Shown: positions 1 through 7,440 of the stretch, in pieces
How positions within the stretch are numbered: position 1 is the stretch's first letter
Layout of the letters: the number at the start of each line of letters is the position of its first letter
Assembly (NCBI GenBank): GCA_964493475.1
Contig: CAZBNS010000025.1
Location: 1 to 19,618 of the forward strand
Length of the DNA stretch: 19,618 bases
Direction: 5' to 3'
Source of the DNA: CALXSC01 sp964493475
GTDB taxonomy: Bacteria; Pseudomonadota; Alphaproteobacteria; Rickettsiales; UBA1997
Position numbers and translations under genes: made by a program
The notes under the pieces: model-generated
Told to the model about the DNA's origin: nothing
The model's database searches: none
The model's input: the letters and a program-made list of their open reading frames with translations, nothing else

Positions 1-23
1 TATTATTAGTGCAAAATAAAACA

Positions 24-118
24 GTTGACATTTACAGGAATGACATGCTGAGAGGAAGATTTAAATATTAATACATTCATGACATACTGAGAGGGGGGAA
101 AATGTCAACGGAGAGCTA
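24..118. repeat. Intergenic repeat element with inverted ends and two internal direct repeats
   Basis: A perfect 10-bp inverted repeat (GTTGACATTT at 24-33, AAATGTCAAC at 100-109) encloses two direct copies of ATGACATRCTGAGAGG at 40-55 and 79-94, 39 bp apart. Read on the minus strand these copies become CTCTCAGYATGTCAT. They match the CTCTCAGCTCTGYCATT units at 19491-19618 and, as there, a TAGCTC block lies nearby (minus strand, 118-113). I see no ORF here. The element is either a miniature mobile or dispersed repeat, or a hairpin in an untranslated region. The match to the right-hand end is seen directly; mobility is inferred. Confidence 0.6.
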
Positions 119-216
119 CAGCTACAATTAAAACAAAAAAACTATAAATTAAAATAACAATCTATCCCCCGCCCAACAATCCTTTATTTTTAAGAATGTA
201 ATACTATAAAAAACTA

Positions 217-246
217 TTGAATTAATTTTTATGTGCCTTATATACA
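217..246 (+). promoter_or_regulatory. Probable sigma70 promoter for the dehydrogenase gene
   Basis: TTGAAT (217-222) and TATACA (241-246) are separated by 18 bp. The expected transcription start near 253 leaves a leader of about 20 nt before the ATG at 274. The match is moderate and the surroundings are very AT-rich, so the call is tentative. Confidence 0.4.
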
Positions 247-273
247 ATATAGAGATAACTAAATATTAATAAT

Positions 274-1224
274 ATGAAAATATCTTTTTTAGGTTCTGGA
301 GGAGTTGGCTGCACGACAGCATTTGCAAGTGGAATTAATGGCATATGCGACGAAATTGTCATGTTTGACATACTGGAAGACTTTGCAAAAGGAAAGGCAA
401 TGGATTTGCAACAAAGTTTTATTTTAAACAACAAAGATATAAAAGTTAAAGGAACAAATAAATATAAAGATTTAGAAGGAAGCGACGCAATTGTTATTAC
501 CGCAGGCATAGCTAATTCTGATGGAACAGCAAATAGAGAAGCATTGCTTGATAAAAATAAAAAGATAATAGGCGGAATTGCAAACGAGTTAAAGAATGTG
601 ATATTATCTGGCAATAATCAACCGTTAATAATTATAGCGACAAATCCGCTTGATGCTATTTTAAAACATCTTATTGATGTTGGAAATTTTAATAAAAAAA
701 AGACTATAGGCTCAGGCAGTTGGTTGGATACAGCAAGATTTAAATACTATTTAGCAAAGGAATTAAACATAGAAGAAAGTAAAATTCAAACTATGGTTAT
801 TGGACAACATGGTATTAAAATGGTATATTTATTAAGCCAAACAAAAATAGACAATGAGCCGATATTTAACTATTTAGAAAGAAATAAGATAAAAACCTTG
901 ATGCTAAATGAGTGTTGTAAACAATCTACAAACGGCGCCAATGAAATTATAAGCTTAATAGCTAAAGGCGGAACATTTTATGGTCCAGCGATTTCAATAT
1001 ATAAAATTCTTGAATCATATTTTAATGACGAAAAAAAGCTTTTAGCAGCGTCAGTTTACACAAATGGAGAATATGGTTTAAGCGGTTCTTGTATCGGGCT
1101 TCCTGTTATAATTGGAAAAAATGGCGTTGAGGAGATTAAAATATTGAATATAACAGAAAGTGAAAAAAAAGAGTTAGTTGAAGCTTTTGATTTTATTAAT
1201 CAGCTCGGCGCTCACAAAAAATAA
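274..1224 (+). CDS. mdh: Malate/lactate-type NAD-dependent 2-hydroxyacid dehydrogenase (malate dehydrogenase family)
   Basis: A member of the LDH/MDH superfamily, which interconverts a 2-hydroxyacid and a 2-keto acid with NAD(H); the usual reaction is malate to oxaloacetate in the TCA cycle. The N-terminal Rossmann motif GSGGVG is at residues 7-12, and Asp32 ends the second strand, as expected for NAD rather than NADP. ATNP (122-125), LDTARF (Asp152, Arg155) and GQHG (His179) supply the usual catalytic and substrate-binding residues. The length of 316 aa is normal. The active-site loop is odd: canonical GVPRKPGMSR reads GIANSDGTANR here, so the specificity position is Asn81 instead of Arg (MDH) or Gln (LDH), and HGD has become HGI. 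The substrate is therefore less certain than the fold. There is no clear Shine-Dalgarno sequence. It is convergent with the deaminase gene that follows. The symbol is given by family. Confidence 0.85.
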   Translation: MKISFLGSGGVGCTTAFASGINGICDEIVMFDILEDFAKGKAMDLQQSFILNNKDIKVKGTNKYKDLEGSDAIVITAGIANSDGTANREALLDKNKKIIGGIANELKNVILSGNNQPLIIIATNPLDAILKHLIDVGNFNKKKTIGSGSWLDTARFKYYLAKELNIEESKIQTMVIGQHGIKMVYLLSQTKIDNEPIFNYLERNKIKTLMLNECCKQSTNGANEIISLIAKGGTFYGPAISIYKILESYFNDEKKLLAASVYTNGEYGLSGSCIGLPVIIGKNGVEEIKILNITESEKKELVEAFDFINQLGAHKK

Positions 1225-1238
1225 ATATTTTCTACAAA

Positions 1239-1267
1239 ATATCAAAATGAGCCTTATTTTATGATAT
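1239..1267. terminator. Possible bidirectional terminator between convergent genes
   Basis: ATATC+AAAATGA (1239-1250) pairs with TTATTTT and GATAT (1254-1260, 1263-1267) around a GCC loop, with a 2-nt bulge and one G.U pair. It lies between the convergent stop codons of the dehydrogenase and dCMP deaminase genes. The stem is A/U-rich and lacks a strong downstream U tract, so only the position and symmetry support it. Confidence 0.4.
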
Positions 1268-1272
1268 AAAGA

Positions 1273-1746
1273 TTATAATTTTAAATCTTCTTGTTTTATT
1301 TGAACAAACTCAATGCCAGCCTCTCTAAACAGATCTTTAAAAATCTCTTCAGAGTAAATTACGCTACAAACACATCTTTTGATTTTAGCATTTACCATAG
1401 TTTTAGCGCACCAACCGCATGGAGAATGAGTACAATACATAGTAGCACCCTCTACACTCACACCGTGCAATGCTGCCTGTATTATTGCATTTTGTTCAGC
1501 ATGAACAGCCCTGCAAATTTCTTGCCCTTGCCCAGATGGAATTTTTAGCTCATCTTTTAAACAACCTAATTCTAAACAATCTTTTACACCACTGCATGCG
1601 CCATTATATCCAGTTGTTAAAATTTGTTTGTTTCTGACTATAATTGCACCAATATGCCTTCTTCTGCAAGTGGATCTTTCAGCTACTTTAAAAGCTAGCT
1701 CTAGGAAATAATGATCTATTGGTTTTCTTTCTATTTTTTCTATCAT
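1273..1746 (-). CDS. dCMP deaminase (ComEB-type, zinc-dependent cytidine/deoxycytidylate deaminase family)
   Basis: Deaminates dCMP to dUMP, the substrate of thymidylate synthase, in the cytosol. The 157-residue protein shows the whole deaminase signature. His82-Ala-Glu84 provides a zinc ligand and the catalytic glutamate, and SPCGWC (Cys110, Cys113) provides the other two zinc ligands. TGYNGACSG (45-53) is the segment that distinguishes dCMP deaminases from tRNA and cytidine deaminases. Extra cysteines (27, 57, 62, 78, 105, 125, 127) are frequent, and some may form the second structural zinc site known in this family. It is the last minus-strand gene of the elbB-mrcA-ruvC block, 167 bp beyond ruvC. 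That gap contains a dispersed repeat, so co-transcription is uncertain. No Shine-Dalgarno sequence precedes the ATG. The family call is firm. Confidence 0.9.
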   Translation of the reverse strand: MIEKIERKPIDHYFLELAFKVAERSTCRRRHIGAIIVRNKQILTTGYNGACSGVKDCLELGCLKDELKIPSGQGQEICRAVHAEQNAIIQAALHGVSVEGATMYCTHSPCGWCAKTMVNAKIKRCVCSVIYSEEIFKDLFREAGIEFVQIKQEDLKL

Positions 1747-1849
1747 ATTATAATTCTGTTTTTAAAAAAAATAACTTATAATTAAAAAACAATCAAGATT
1801 TTTTAATTATTGTATTTAAGTTTATTCTTTAAACTTTGCTAATATTTTA

Positions 1850-1884
1850 TTTTGTTGCGAGTTGTTTTGTGGCTCCCCTTTGTC
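1850..1884 (+). repeat. Dispersed intergenic repeat, copy A (TTGTTGC...GCTCCCCTTTGTC family)
   Basis: This copy carries TTTTGTTGC at its left end and GGCTCCCCTTTGTC at its right end. The same pair of blocks occurs at 12099-12152, at 16099-16177, and inverted at 14434-14476. This copy has only the left arm of the hairpin that is complete in the 16139-16177 copy. It sits between ruvC and the dCMP deaminase gene. Confidence 0.6.
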
Positions 1885-1913
1885 CTCAAGAGAAAAAATA
1901 TCGTAGTATCTGC

Positions 1914-2387
1914 CTAGTATTTTATTATATGATTACAATGGCAAACTGCAATGCATAAAGCATCTACCTCATCTTCGCTTTTTGGGCTAGCGCAAGGAAA
2001 AATGTATCTAATCATAGCTGCCATCTGTTGTTTTTCAGCTTTTCCAGCGCCTGTAATAGTTTTTTTTATAAGGTTTGGAGAATATTCAAAAACTGGTATG
2101 TTATTTAATGCTGCGGCTAAAATGGCTACGCCTCTTGCATGCCCTAGTTTCAATGATGATACTGGGTTATTATTTACAAATGTTTCTTCTATGGAAAAAT
2201 ATTCTGGCTTATAGGTTTTTATTAATTTATCCACTTCATTATGTATATTTAATAGCCTTTCGCTCAGTGATAATTTTGTATTTGTTTTAATAGCTCCGCT
2301 AGCGATATATTTAACTTGATTGTCTATTTTATTAATAATGCCCCAACCAGTTTTTATTAATCCGGGATCTACACCAATTATAATCAT
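1914..2387 (-). CDS. ruvC: Crossover junction endodeoxyribonuclease RuvC
   Basis: Holliday-junction resolvase that makes paired nicks in four-way recombination intermediates, working with the RuvAB branch-migration motor. The four acidic metal-binding residues fall at the family positions: Asp7 in GVDPGL, Glu67 in SIEET, and Asp139 and Asp142 in EDEVDALCIA. The length of 157 aa is slightly short of the E. coli protein (173), and the shortfall is at the C-terminus. It lies 44 bp downstream of the PBP1A gene on the same strand. ruvA and ruvB are not in this window, so the usual ruvCAB cluster is broken here. AGAGG stands about 4 nt before the ATG, one of few good ribosome binding sites in the window. 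Confidence 0.95.
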   Translation of the reverse strand: MIIIGVDPGLIKTGWGIINKIDNQVKYIASGAIKTNTKLSLSERLLNIHNEVDKLIKTYKPEYFSIEETFVNNNPVSSLKLGHARGVAILAAALNNIPVFEYSPNLIKKTITGAGKAEKQQMAAMIRYIFPCASPKSEDEVDALCIAVCHCNHIIKY

Positions 2388-2431
2388 GAAACCTCTATAA
2401 ATTATTTTGTGAAAAAATATTATTATTAACT

Positions 2432-5062
2432 TTATTCAATATAATGCTCAAATTCAACATCATAATTTTCTTCGTCAAATTGTTTTATATATTCTTCGTC
2501 TTTTTCTGGTTTATCCACAATGTTTGTAATAATTTTTGGCGTGTTTGCTCTTTGAGTATCTTCCATATTTGAAAATTCTTCAAATTCATCATCGCTAATT
2601 TCGCTTTCAAATTTTTCAATTTTATCATCTAGTTTAAACGCTTCTAAAACTAAATCCTTTGAACTAGAGAATGGAGTTGGATAATATCCGCTTTTTGTGT
2701 CTATTTTTATTAATTTTACGGTATCTGGAACTCTAAACGGTATAGATGGCTTGTCTTTCAAGGCGTTTGTCATAAAATTAGTAAATATAGGTCCGGCTAC
2801 GGAAGATCCCATTTCATTCAATCCCATATATTCTGGTCTATCAAAACCAACATAAACGCCAACAACTAAGTCTGGAGAAAATCCGATAAACCAAGCGTCT
2901 TTTCCATCATTTGTAGTTCCGGTTTTTGCACCTATTGGTTTTCCCACTGCTTTAGCTCTCCAACCAGTTCCTCTTTGAACAACACCTTCTAGCATATTTG
3001 TAATTTGATATGCTGTAGCGGAATCGGTAATATTCTTTCTTTCATCTGGAATATTTGGAACTATAATTTCGTCAAGCGGCGTTTCTTCATTTGCTAAACA
3101 ATATTTACAATCTATGTTTTCCCTTCTAAAAATAGTTTTCCCTTTTTTGTCTTGTATTTTTTCAATTAAGCTTGGCTGTATTTCTTTTCCGCCATTTACA
3201 ATCATGGAATAAGCTCTAACCATTTTTAATAAGTTAGTTTCTGTTGAGCCCAGAACTAATGAATAAATTTTCTTTGGCCTATTATTTACTCCAAATCTTT
3301 TTACAACTTCAGCTACTTTCCCAATTCCAACCTCTGAGGCCAATCTAATAGTCGTTACATTTCTTGATTTTTCTAAGCCAACTCTAAGAGTTGTTGGACC
3401 ATAGAATATTCCCCCACCCTCATTATTTTTTGGTTTATAAGGTGGTCTATCAAGACCTTGATCCAATTCAATTTCTTCATCAATTATAATGCTAGCTGGT
3501 GTATATCCGTTCTCTAATGCTGCCAAATAAGCGAATGTTTTCATTGTAGAACCCGGTTGTCTTTCGGCTTGAGTTGCTCTGTTAAAATCTATTTGAGAAT
3601 CAATATAGCCGCCCATCATTGCTAAAATTTTACCACTATGCGGATCCATCGCCAACAATGCGCCATTAACAGCTGGAACTTGTCTTAAAAAATATTCATT
3701 CTTAATATTTAAATTTTTTTCAACAAAAATTACATCACCGACAATTAAACCAGCATCAGATACTTTTTTAATTTCTGCACCAACAGTGTCAATATTAATA
3801 TATTTTTTAGCCCATTTTAAATTCTCAAGTGGAATATAACCCTTGATTAAAAGTTCATCATCATTGGAAGATGAAATAAAATCATTATTTTCAATTTCAT
3901 TTTTATATTTTTCTTCATATTTAACTTTTCCAATACCAATTATAATTCTCTCATTTTCGCTATCTATTTTTAAAACGACAGCTTTATTCCAAGTATCTTT
4001 ATATTTTAAATCAGTCTTAAAATTATTTATTAAATCTCCCCAATTATTTTTGAAGTCAATTTCACCAGATAAATTGCCAATAGCCCCTCTAAATCCATGT
4101 CTAACATCATATTCTTCAATACCTCGTTTTAGATATTCATCGGCAAGTTTTTGCAATTGCGGATCAATCGTAGTTATAACAACATTTCCATCTTCCAATA
4201 AATTATCTTCGCCATATAACTTAACCAACTCTTTTCTAACTTCCTCACTAAAGAATTCACCATTAGACACTTCTTCTATATTTTTTTCTTTTAAATTTAT
4301 AGGAGCAGTTTTTGCTATATTTTTTTCTTCTACAGTAATATAATTAAGCTCGCCCATTCTTTCTATTATCCAATTTCTTCTAGCTAAAACATCCTTATGA
4401 TCGTTTCTTGTCGGGTCTAACTTAGCCGGAGCTTTTGGCAATGAAGCTAGCATAGCCACTTCTTCAATTGTTAATTCATCAAGCGACTTATCAAAATAAT
4501 TTAATGCGGCAGAAGCTACTCCATAAGCTCTGTTTCCCAAAAATATTTGATTTAGATAAAGCTCTAAAATTTCATCTTTAGTGAAAGCTTGAGTCATTCT
4601 AATTGATAGAATTGCCTCTTTTATTTTTCTGTTAAATGTTTTTTCATTTGACAACAAAAAATTTTTTGCGACTTGTTGAGTAATCGTTGAGCCGCCTCTT
4701 AAATTACCGCGTCCAGTAATTTTTCCATATAAATTGCTAATACTTGCACTCATTATTGATTTTAAATCAATGCCAGAATGATGGTAAAAAGACGCATCCT
4801 CAGCTGATATAAAAGCATATTTTACTAAATCAGGTATTTGCTCTATTGGGACAAATAATCTTTTCTCTTTTGCGTATTCTTTTAGAAATTTTCCATCGCT
4901 ACTATATAATCTAGCAGTCAACATTGGATTATAATCCCTTAATTTCTTATAATTCGGTAAATCTTTACTATAATAAGCAATAACAGAGAACATCAACACC
5001 ACGCCAACAATAAACACTGACGTAAATATATAAAAATTTAGTTTTAAAGTTTCTTTCTTCAT
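2432..5062 (-). CDS. mrcA: Penicillin-binding protein 1A (bifunctional peptidoglycan glycosyltransferase/DD-transpeptidase)
   Basis: A class A PBP that polymerises lipid II into glycan strands and cross-links the peptides in the periplasm. Residues 9-31 form one N-terminal membrane anchor. The GT51 glycosyltransferase domain covers about 55-235, with catalytic Glu88 in SAEDASFYHHSG and the RGGSTITQQ motif (122-130). An OB-like insert typical of PBP1A lies at about 320-460. The transpeptidase domain has the active-site Ser505 in PGSTMK, SRN at 566-568, and KTGT at 713-716, so both active sites look intact. The C-terminal ~60 residues are acidic and low-complexity, probably disordered. The length of 876 aa is normal. 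It lies between elbB (46 bp upstream) and ruvC (44 bp downstream), probably in one transcript. The organism therefore makes a cross-linked murein wall, which not all intracellular alphaproteobacteria do. Confidence 0.96.
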   Translation of the reverse strand: MKKETLKLNFYIFTSVFIVGVVLMFSVIAYYSKDLPNYKKLRDYNPMLTARLYSSDGKFLKEYAKEKRLFVPIEQIPDLVKYAFISAEDASFYHHSGIDLKSIMSASISNLYGKITGRGNLRGGSTITQQVAKNFLLSNEKTFNRKIKEAILSIRMTQAFTKDEILELYLNQIFLGNRAYGVASAALNYFDKSLDELTIEEVAMLASLPKAPAKLDPTRNDHKDVLARRNWIIERMGELNYITVEEKNIAKTAPINLKEKNIEEVSNGEFFSEEVRKELVKLYGEDNLLEDGNVVITTIDPQLQKLADEYLKRGIEEYDVRHGFRGAIGNLSGEIDFKNNWGDLINNFKTDLKYKDTWNKAVVLKIDSENERIIIGIGKVKYEEKYKNEIENNDFISSSNDDELLIKGYIPLENLKWAKKYINIDTVGAEIKKVSDAGLIVGDVIFVEKNLNIKNEYFLRQVPAVNGALLAMDPHSGKILAMMGGYIDSQIDFNRATQAERQPGSTMKTFAYLAALENGYTPASIIIDEEIELDQGLDRPPYKPKNNEGGGIFYGPTTLRVGLEKSRNVTTIRLASEVGIGKVAEVVKRFGVNNRPKKIYSLVLGSTETNLLKMVRAYSMIVNGGKEIQPSLIEKIQDKKGKTIFRRENIDCKYCLANEETPLDEIIVPNIPDERKNITDSATAYQITNMLEGVVQRGTGWRAKAVGKPIGAKTGTTNDGKDAWFIGFSPDLVVGVYVGFDRPEYMGLNEMGSSVAGPIFTNFMTNALKDKPSIPFRVPDTVKLIKIDTKSGYYPTPFSSSKDLVLEAFKLDDKIEKFESEISDDEFEEFSNMEDTQRANTPKIITNIVDKPEKDEEYIKQFDEENYDVEFEHYIE

Positions 5063-5108
5063 AAAAGCTTATATCTTTGAAAAAATTATATTTAAACAAT
5101 TATTAAAA

Positions 5109-5753
5109 TCAATATTTTAAAGCAGTCTTAATGATTTTCAAGGCTTCATCGTAAACTACAGACATATCACTAGTCAACATATAAAATGGTGCAGTTATAA
5201 TTCTATTTTTTTCATCAACACAGATATTACTAGTTTCGGTCTTAATATGTTTATTTCCCAAATCATTTATTATTTTAGCAAGATTTGTATCATCTCCAAT
5301 AGTCAAAGATACATTTTTAAATACTTTTGCTAAAATCATAGGAGCTATACAAACAGCACAGACAGCTTTATTTTTTGCCTTAAACGCCAGTAAAACTTTT
5401 TCCAGTTTTTCATCAACTGTATAATTTTGATTATTTAAAGCAAATGTTGACAAATTCAAAACAGCGCCAGAACCACCGGGTAAAATAATTCCATCAAATT
5501 CATTAACATTCAAATCACTAATTTCTTTTATATTTCCCTTTGCTAATCTAGCCGATTCCGCCATTACATTTCTTTTTTCATTCATTTTTTCACCAGTTAT
5601 GAAATTTATAACTTTAGTTTGCTCTTTATTTATTGAAAAACATTGATATTGAGCCCCCAATTGTTTTATAGCCAACATTAACAAAACTGTTTCATAGATT
5701 TCCGAACCATCTTTATTTCCGCAACCACTTAAAATTATAGCAAACTTTTTCAT
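5109..5753 (-). CDS. elbB: ElbB-type glyoxalase/DJ-1-PfpI superfamily protein (isoprenoid biosynthesis protein ElbB)
   Basis: A 214-residue class I glutamine amidotransferase-like protein that closely resembles E. coli ElbB along its length. Matching segments are ILSGCG and DGSEIYE (7-21), FITGEKMNEKRNV (51-63), LPGGSGAVLNLS (91-102) and the nucleophile-elbow segment VCAVCIAPM, with Cys135 as the probable reactive cysteine. E. coli ElbB is linked genetically to isoprenoid synthesis and has weak glyoxalase activity; the true role is unsettled. I chose the ATG at 5753 over one 24 bases upstream. AGAGG stands 4 nt before it, and the protein then begins MKKFAIILSGCG as the family does. It is the first gene of the minus-strand block and has its own promoter. 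Confidence 0.92.
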   Translation of the reverse strand: MKKFAIILSGCGNKDGSEIYETVLLMLAIKQLGAQYQCFSINKEQTKVINFITGEKMNEKRNVMAESARLAKGNIKEISDLNVNEFDGIILPGGSGAVLNLSTFALNNQNYTVDEKLEKVLLAFKAKNKAVCAVCIAPMILAKVFKNVSLTIGDDTNLAKIINDLGNKHIKTETSNICVDEKNRIITAPFYMLTSDMSVVYDEALKIIKTALKY

Positions 5754-5844
5754 AATGCCTCTTTTAAAATTACCCAAATATATCTTATAACTAAAAATTA
5801 AATTTTCAAAGTAAATTGATGTAAGATAAAATTGCGTTTATATT

Positions 5845-5891
5845 CTTTAAGATTTTAATATGATTGTTGTAAGCTATTCAAAATCTTAAAG
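5845..5891. promoter_or_regulatory. 12-bp perfect inverted repeat overlapping the elbB transcription start (operator or leader hairpin)
   Basis: CTTTAAGATTTT (5845-5856) and AAAATCTTAAAG (5880-5891) are exact inverse copies separated by 23 nt. The second arm abuts the -10 box of the minus-strand elbB promoter, so the predicted start point (about 5885) falls inside it. This placement suits a repressor operator or a hairpin at the 5' end of the message. No U tract follows in the minus direction, which argues against a simple terminator. Confidence 0.55.
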
Positions 5892-5919
5892 TGTATAATT
5901 GCAGAAAAAAATTTGACAA
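5892..5919 (-). promoter_or_regulatory. Probable sigma70 promoter for elbB-mrcA-ruvC
   Basis: On the minus strand TTGTCA (5919-5914) and TATACA (5897-5892) are spaced by 16 bp. The predicted start near 5885 gives a leader of about 130 nt before the elbB ATG. It lies just beyond the rplY terminator, consistent with a new transcription unit. Confidence 0.55.
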
Positions 5920-5967
5920 GTCGTTTTGATGGCTATGTCCTAGTTTAACCAGAAAGTTTTAATACAT

Positions 5968-5997
5968 AAAAAGATGCCCGATTAAAAATCGGACATC
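5968..5997 (-). terminator. Rho-independent terminator of the trcR-rplY unit
   Basis: On the minus strand a 10-bp stem (5997-5988 with 5982-5973, one U.G wobble) closes a 5-nt loop and is followed by five T residues (5972-5968). It begins 22 bp after the rplY stop codon. Confidence 0.85.
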
Positions 5998-6019
5998 TCC
6001 AAAATAATATTTGAAATAA

Positions 6020-6724
6020 TTATTTTTTAGCTGGCTCAGCTGTTTTAGCTTGTGCAGTTGTTGCTCCAGGAGTTGTTGCTCCAGCAGCACCCGGTGTAGC
6101 CGTTGCAGCTGTTGTAGCCGCTGCCGCAGCTGCTGCAGCTGTCTCTTCTTCAATTGACTTGCCTCTACCAGTAATGCTGCATATATCAAAGTTTGATTTA
6201 TTTGTAGCTTTTATATTGCTTGGTAAAGTAATGTCATTAATTTTGATTTTTGTACCAATATGCATTTTGCTAACATCAATATCTATTGAATCTGGAATAT
6301 TCTCTAAAGTGCAGAAACACTCAATTTTTCTTTTTAAAATATTCAAGAAACCACCTTTTTTAATACCTGGTGCTTTTTCTCTTCCAAGAAAATTTACAGG
6401 AATGCATACTCTTAATTCTTTTTTGCCTTCAACATTTATAAAGTCAACATGTCTAGGCATATCGCTAATTGGATCTAAATCTATTTGATAAACTAAAACC
6501 TTATATTTCTTTCCATCAATATTTAATTCTATCGGTTTTAATTGAATATTTGTTTTTAAATATTCTTTATCAAAATCTCTTTTTAAAACAGACAAATAAA
6601 CATTTTCATTATTGCCGTTTCCATAAATAACTGCAGGGGTTCTTCCCTCTCGTCTAAGTCTTCTAGTATTAGCTGAACCTAAGTCTTTTCTAATGCTACC
6701 ATCTAAAGTTAAAAAATTAACCAT
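6020..6724 (-). CDS. rplY: 50S ribosomal protein bL25 (CTC form)
   Basis: Binds 5S rRNA in the large ribosomal subunit. The N-terminal L25 domain (about 4-95) has SANTRRLRREGRTPAVIYG (17-35) and the DPISDMPRHVDF segment (84-95). The C-terminal TL5/CTC beta domain spans about 100-188 and includes GREKAPGIKKGG (114-125). Residues 195-234 form a low-complexity tail of Ala, Thr, Pro and Gly, with nine Ala residues in the first ten. Tails occur in other bL25 proteins, but this one stands out in an AT-rich genome because it forces a GC-rich, internally repetitive stretch of DNA (about 6025-6140). GAGAG lies 6 nt before the ATG. It is 55 bp downstream of trcR and ends with an intrinsic terminator. 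Confidence 0.95.
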   Translation of the reverse strand: MVNFLTLDGSIRKDLGSANTRRLRREGRTPAVIYGNGNNENVYLSVLKRDFDKEYLKTNIQLKPIELNIDGKKYKVLVYQIDLDPISDMPRHVDFINVEGKKELRVCIPVNFLGREKAPGIKKGGFLNILKRKIECFCTLENIPDSIDIDVSKMHIGTKIKINDITLPSNIKATNKSNFDICSITGRGKSIEEETAAAAAAAATTAATATPGAAGATTPGATTAQAKTAEPAKK

Positions 6725-6779
6725 TTTTTACTCTCACATTTTTTTATTAATAATTGCCAAATGGCATAAAACTGTTTTA

Positions 6780-7322
6780 TTATTTCTTTGAAGCTTTTTT
6801 AACTTCGTCAATTACTTGATTGAAAAGCGATTGGCTGCAAAGTCCTAATAAAACAGGATCTCTAGGAACTATTTCTTTTATGTTCCAGTGTGTTCTATTT
6901 TTAATTGAATCTATCATGGTTGTTGTAGTTCCAATTAGTTTTCTAATTTGACTATCCGTAATGTCTGGATAATATTTTAACAAGTATGCTATAGCACTTG
7001 GTTTATCGCCTCTTCTTGCTATAGGAGTATATTTGCCTTTCTTTTTAGTCGTAATATCTAGCTCTTCGGATATTTGATCTTTTAATTCCAGTCTTTTATT
7101 CGGGTCTTTTTCGCATGCGGCAATCATCTCTTTTGTTAATTGTCCATTGTCAATTGGACTTTGCGCAACAATGCCCCCAGCAACTTCACCGTCAGCTATA
7201 CCTTGAATTTCTAATTCATGCATTCCGCAAAAATCAGCAATCTGCTCAAATGTTAATGCGGTATTGTCAACCAACCAAACCGCAGCAGCCTTTCTCATTA
7301 AAGGTAATTTACTTCCTTTCAT
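6780..7322 (-). CDS. trcR: DUF1013 family transcriptional cell-cycle regulator TrcR
   Basis: A 180-residue protein matching the alphaproteobacterial DUF1013 family (Pfam TrcR). In Caulobacter this protein associates with RNA polymerase and influences cell-cycle promoters. Seen here are the conserved N-terminus around LMRKAAAVWLVDNTALTFEQI (8-28), which contains a helix-turn-helix-like segment (about 23-46), GGIVAQSPI (49-57), the basic stretch TPIARRGDKPSAIAYLLK (98-115), and IGTTTTMIDSIKNRTHWN (129-146). Length is normal for the family. It is the first gene of a two-gene unit with rplY and is divergent from holA. No Shine-Dalgarno site precedes the ATG. The start fits family N-termini, with the Leu-Met a few residues in. 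Family identity is secure; function in this organism is by analogy. Confidence 0.9.
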   Translation of the reverse strand: MKGSKLPLMRKAAAVWLVDNTALTFEQIADFCGMHELEIQGIADGEVAGGIVAQSPIDNGQLTKEMIAACEKDPNKRLELKDQISEELDITTKKKGKYTPIARRGDKPSAIAYLLKYYPDITDSQIRKLIGTTTTMIDSIKNRTHWNIKEIVPRDPVLLGLCSQSLFNQVIDEVKKASKK

Positions 7323-7352
7323 ACACTTATAATAAAATCAATAACTTTAAAT

Positions 7353-7380
7353 AAAATAACATTAATAAAATTTAAGTCAA
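7353..7380 (-). promoter_or_regulatory. Possible promoter for trcR-rplY
   Basis: On the minus strand TTGACT (7380-7375) and TATTTT (7358-7353) are separated by 16 bp, giving a leader of about 24 nt. The divergent intergenic region is nearly all A and T, so chance matches are likely. Confidence 0.35.
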
Positions 7381-7388
7381 TAAAATTA

Positions 7389-7416
7389 TTGAAACTTTAA
7401 AAAAATTATATATTTT
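7389..7416 (+). promoter_or_regulatory. Possible promoter for holA
   Basis: TTGAAA (7389-7394) and TATTTT (7411-7416) with a 16-bp spacer, leader about 18 nt. The evidence is weak for the same compositional reason as the divergent trcR promoter. Confidence 0.33.
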
Positions 7417-7440
7417 TAAAATGCAAAAAATAGTTAAAAA

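Noticed and set aside
3843..4343. 166-codon plus-strand ORF inside mrcA
   Set aside because: Antisense shadow of the PBP1A coding sequence; Ser/Phe/Leu-rich composition typical of antisense to an AT-rich gene.
2432..5062. Defective PBP1A due to the long acidic tail
   Set aside because: All glycosyltransferase and transpeptidase motifs are intact and the tail lies beyond them; such tails are common.
5754..5777. Upstream ATG extending elbB by 8 residues
   Set aside because: The downstream ATG has AGAGG at the right distance and matches the family's N-terminus; the extension contains that ribosome site.
5959..6189. 76-codon ORF rich in Gln and Leu on the minus strand
   Set aside because: It is the alternate-frame reading of the Ala/Thr-rich rplY tail; its composition is explained by the repetitive DNA and bL25 is certain.
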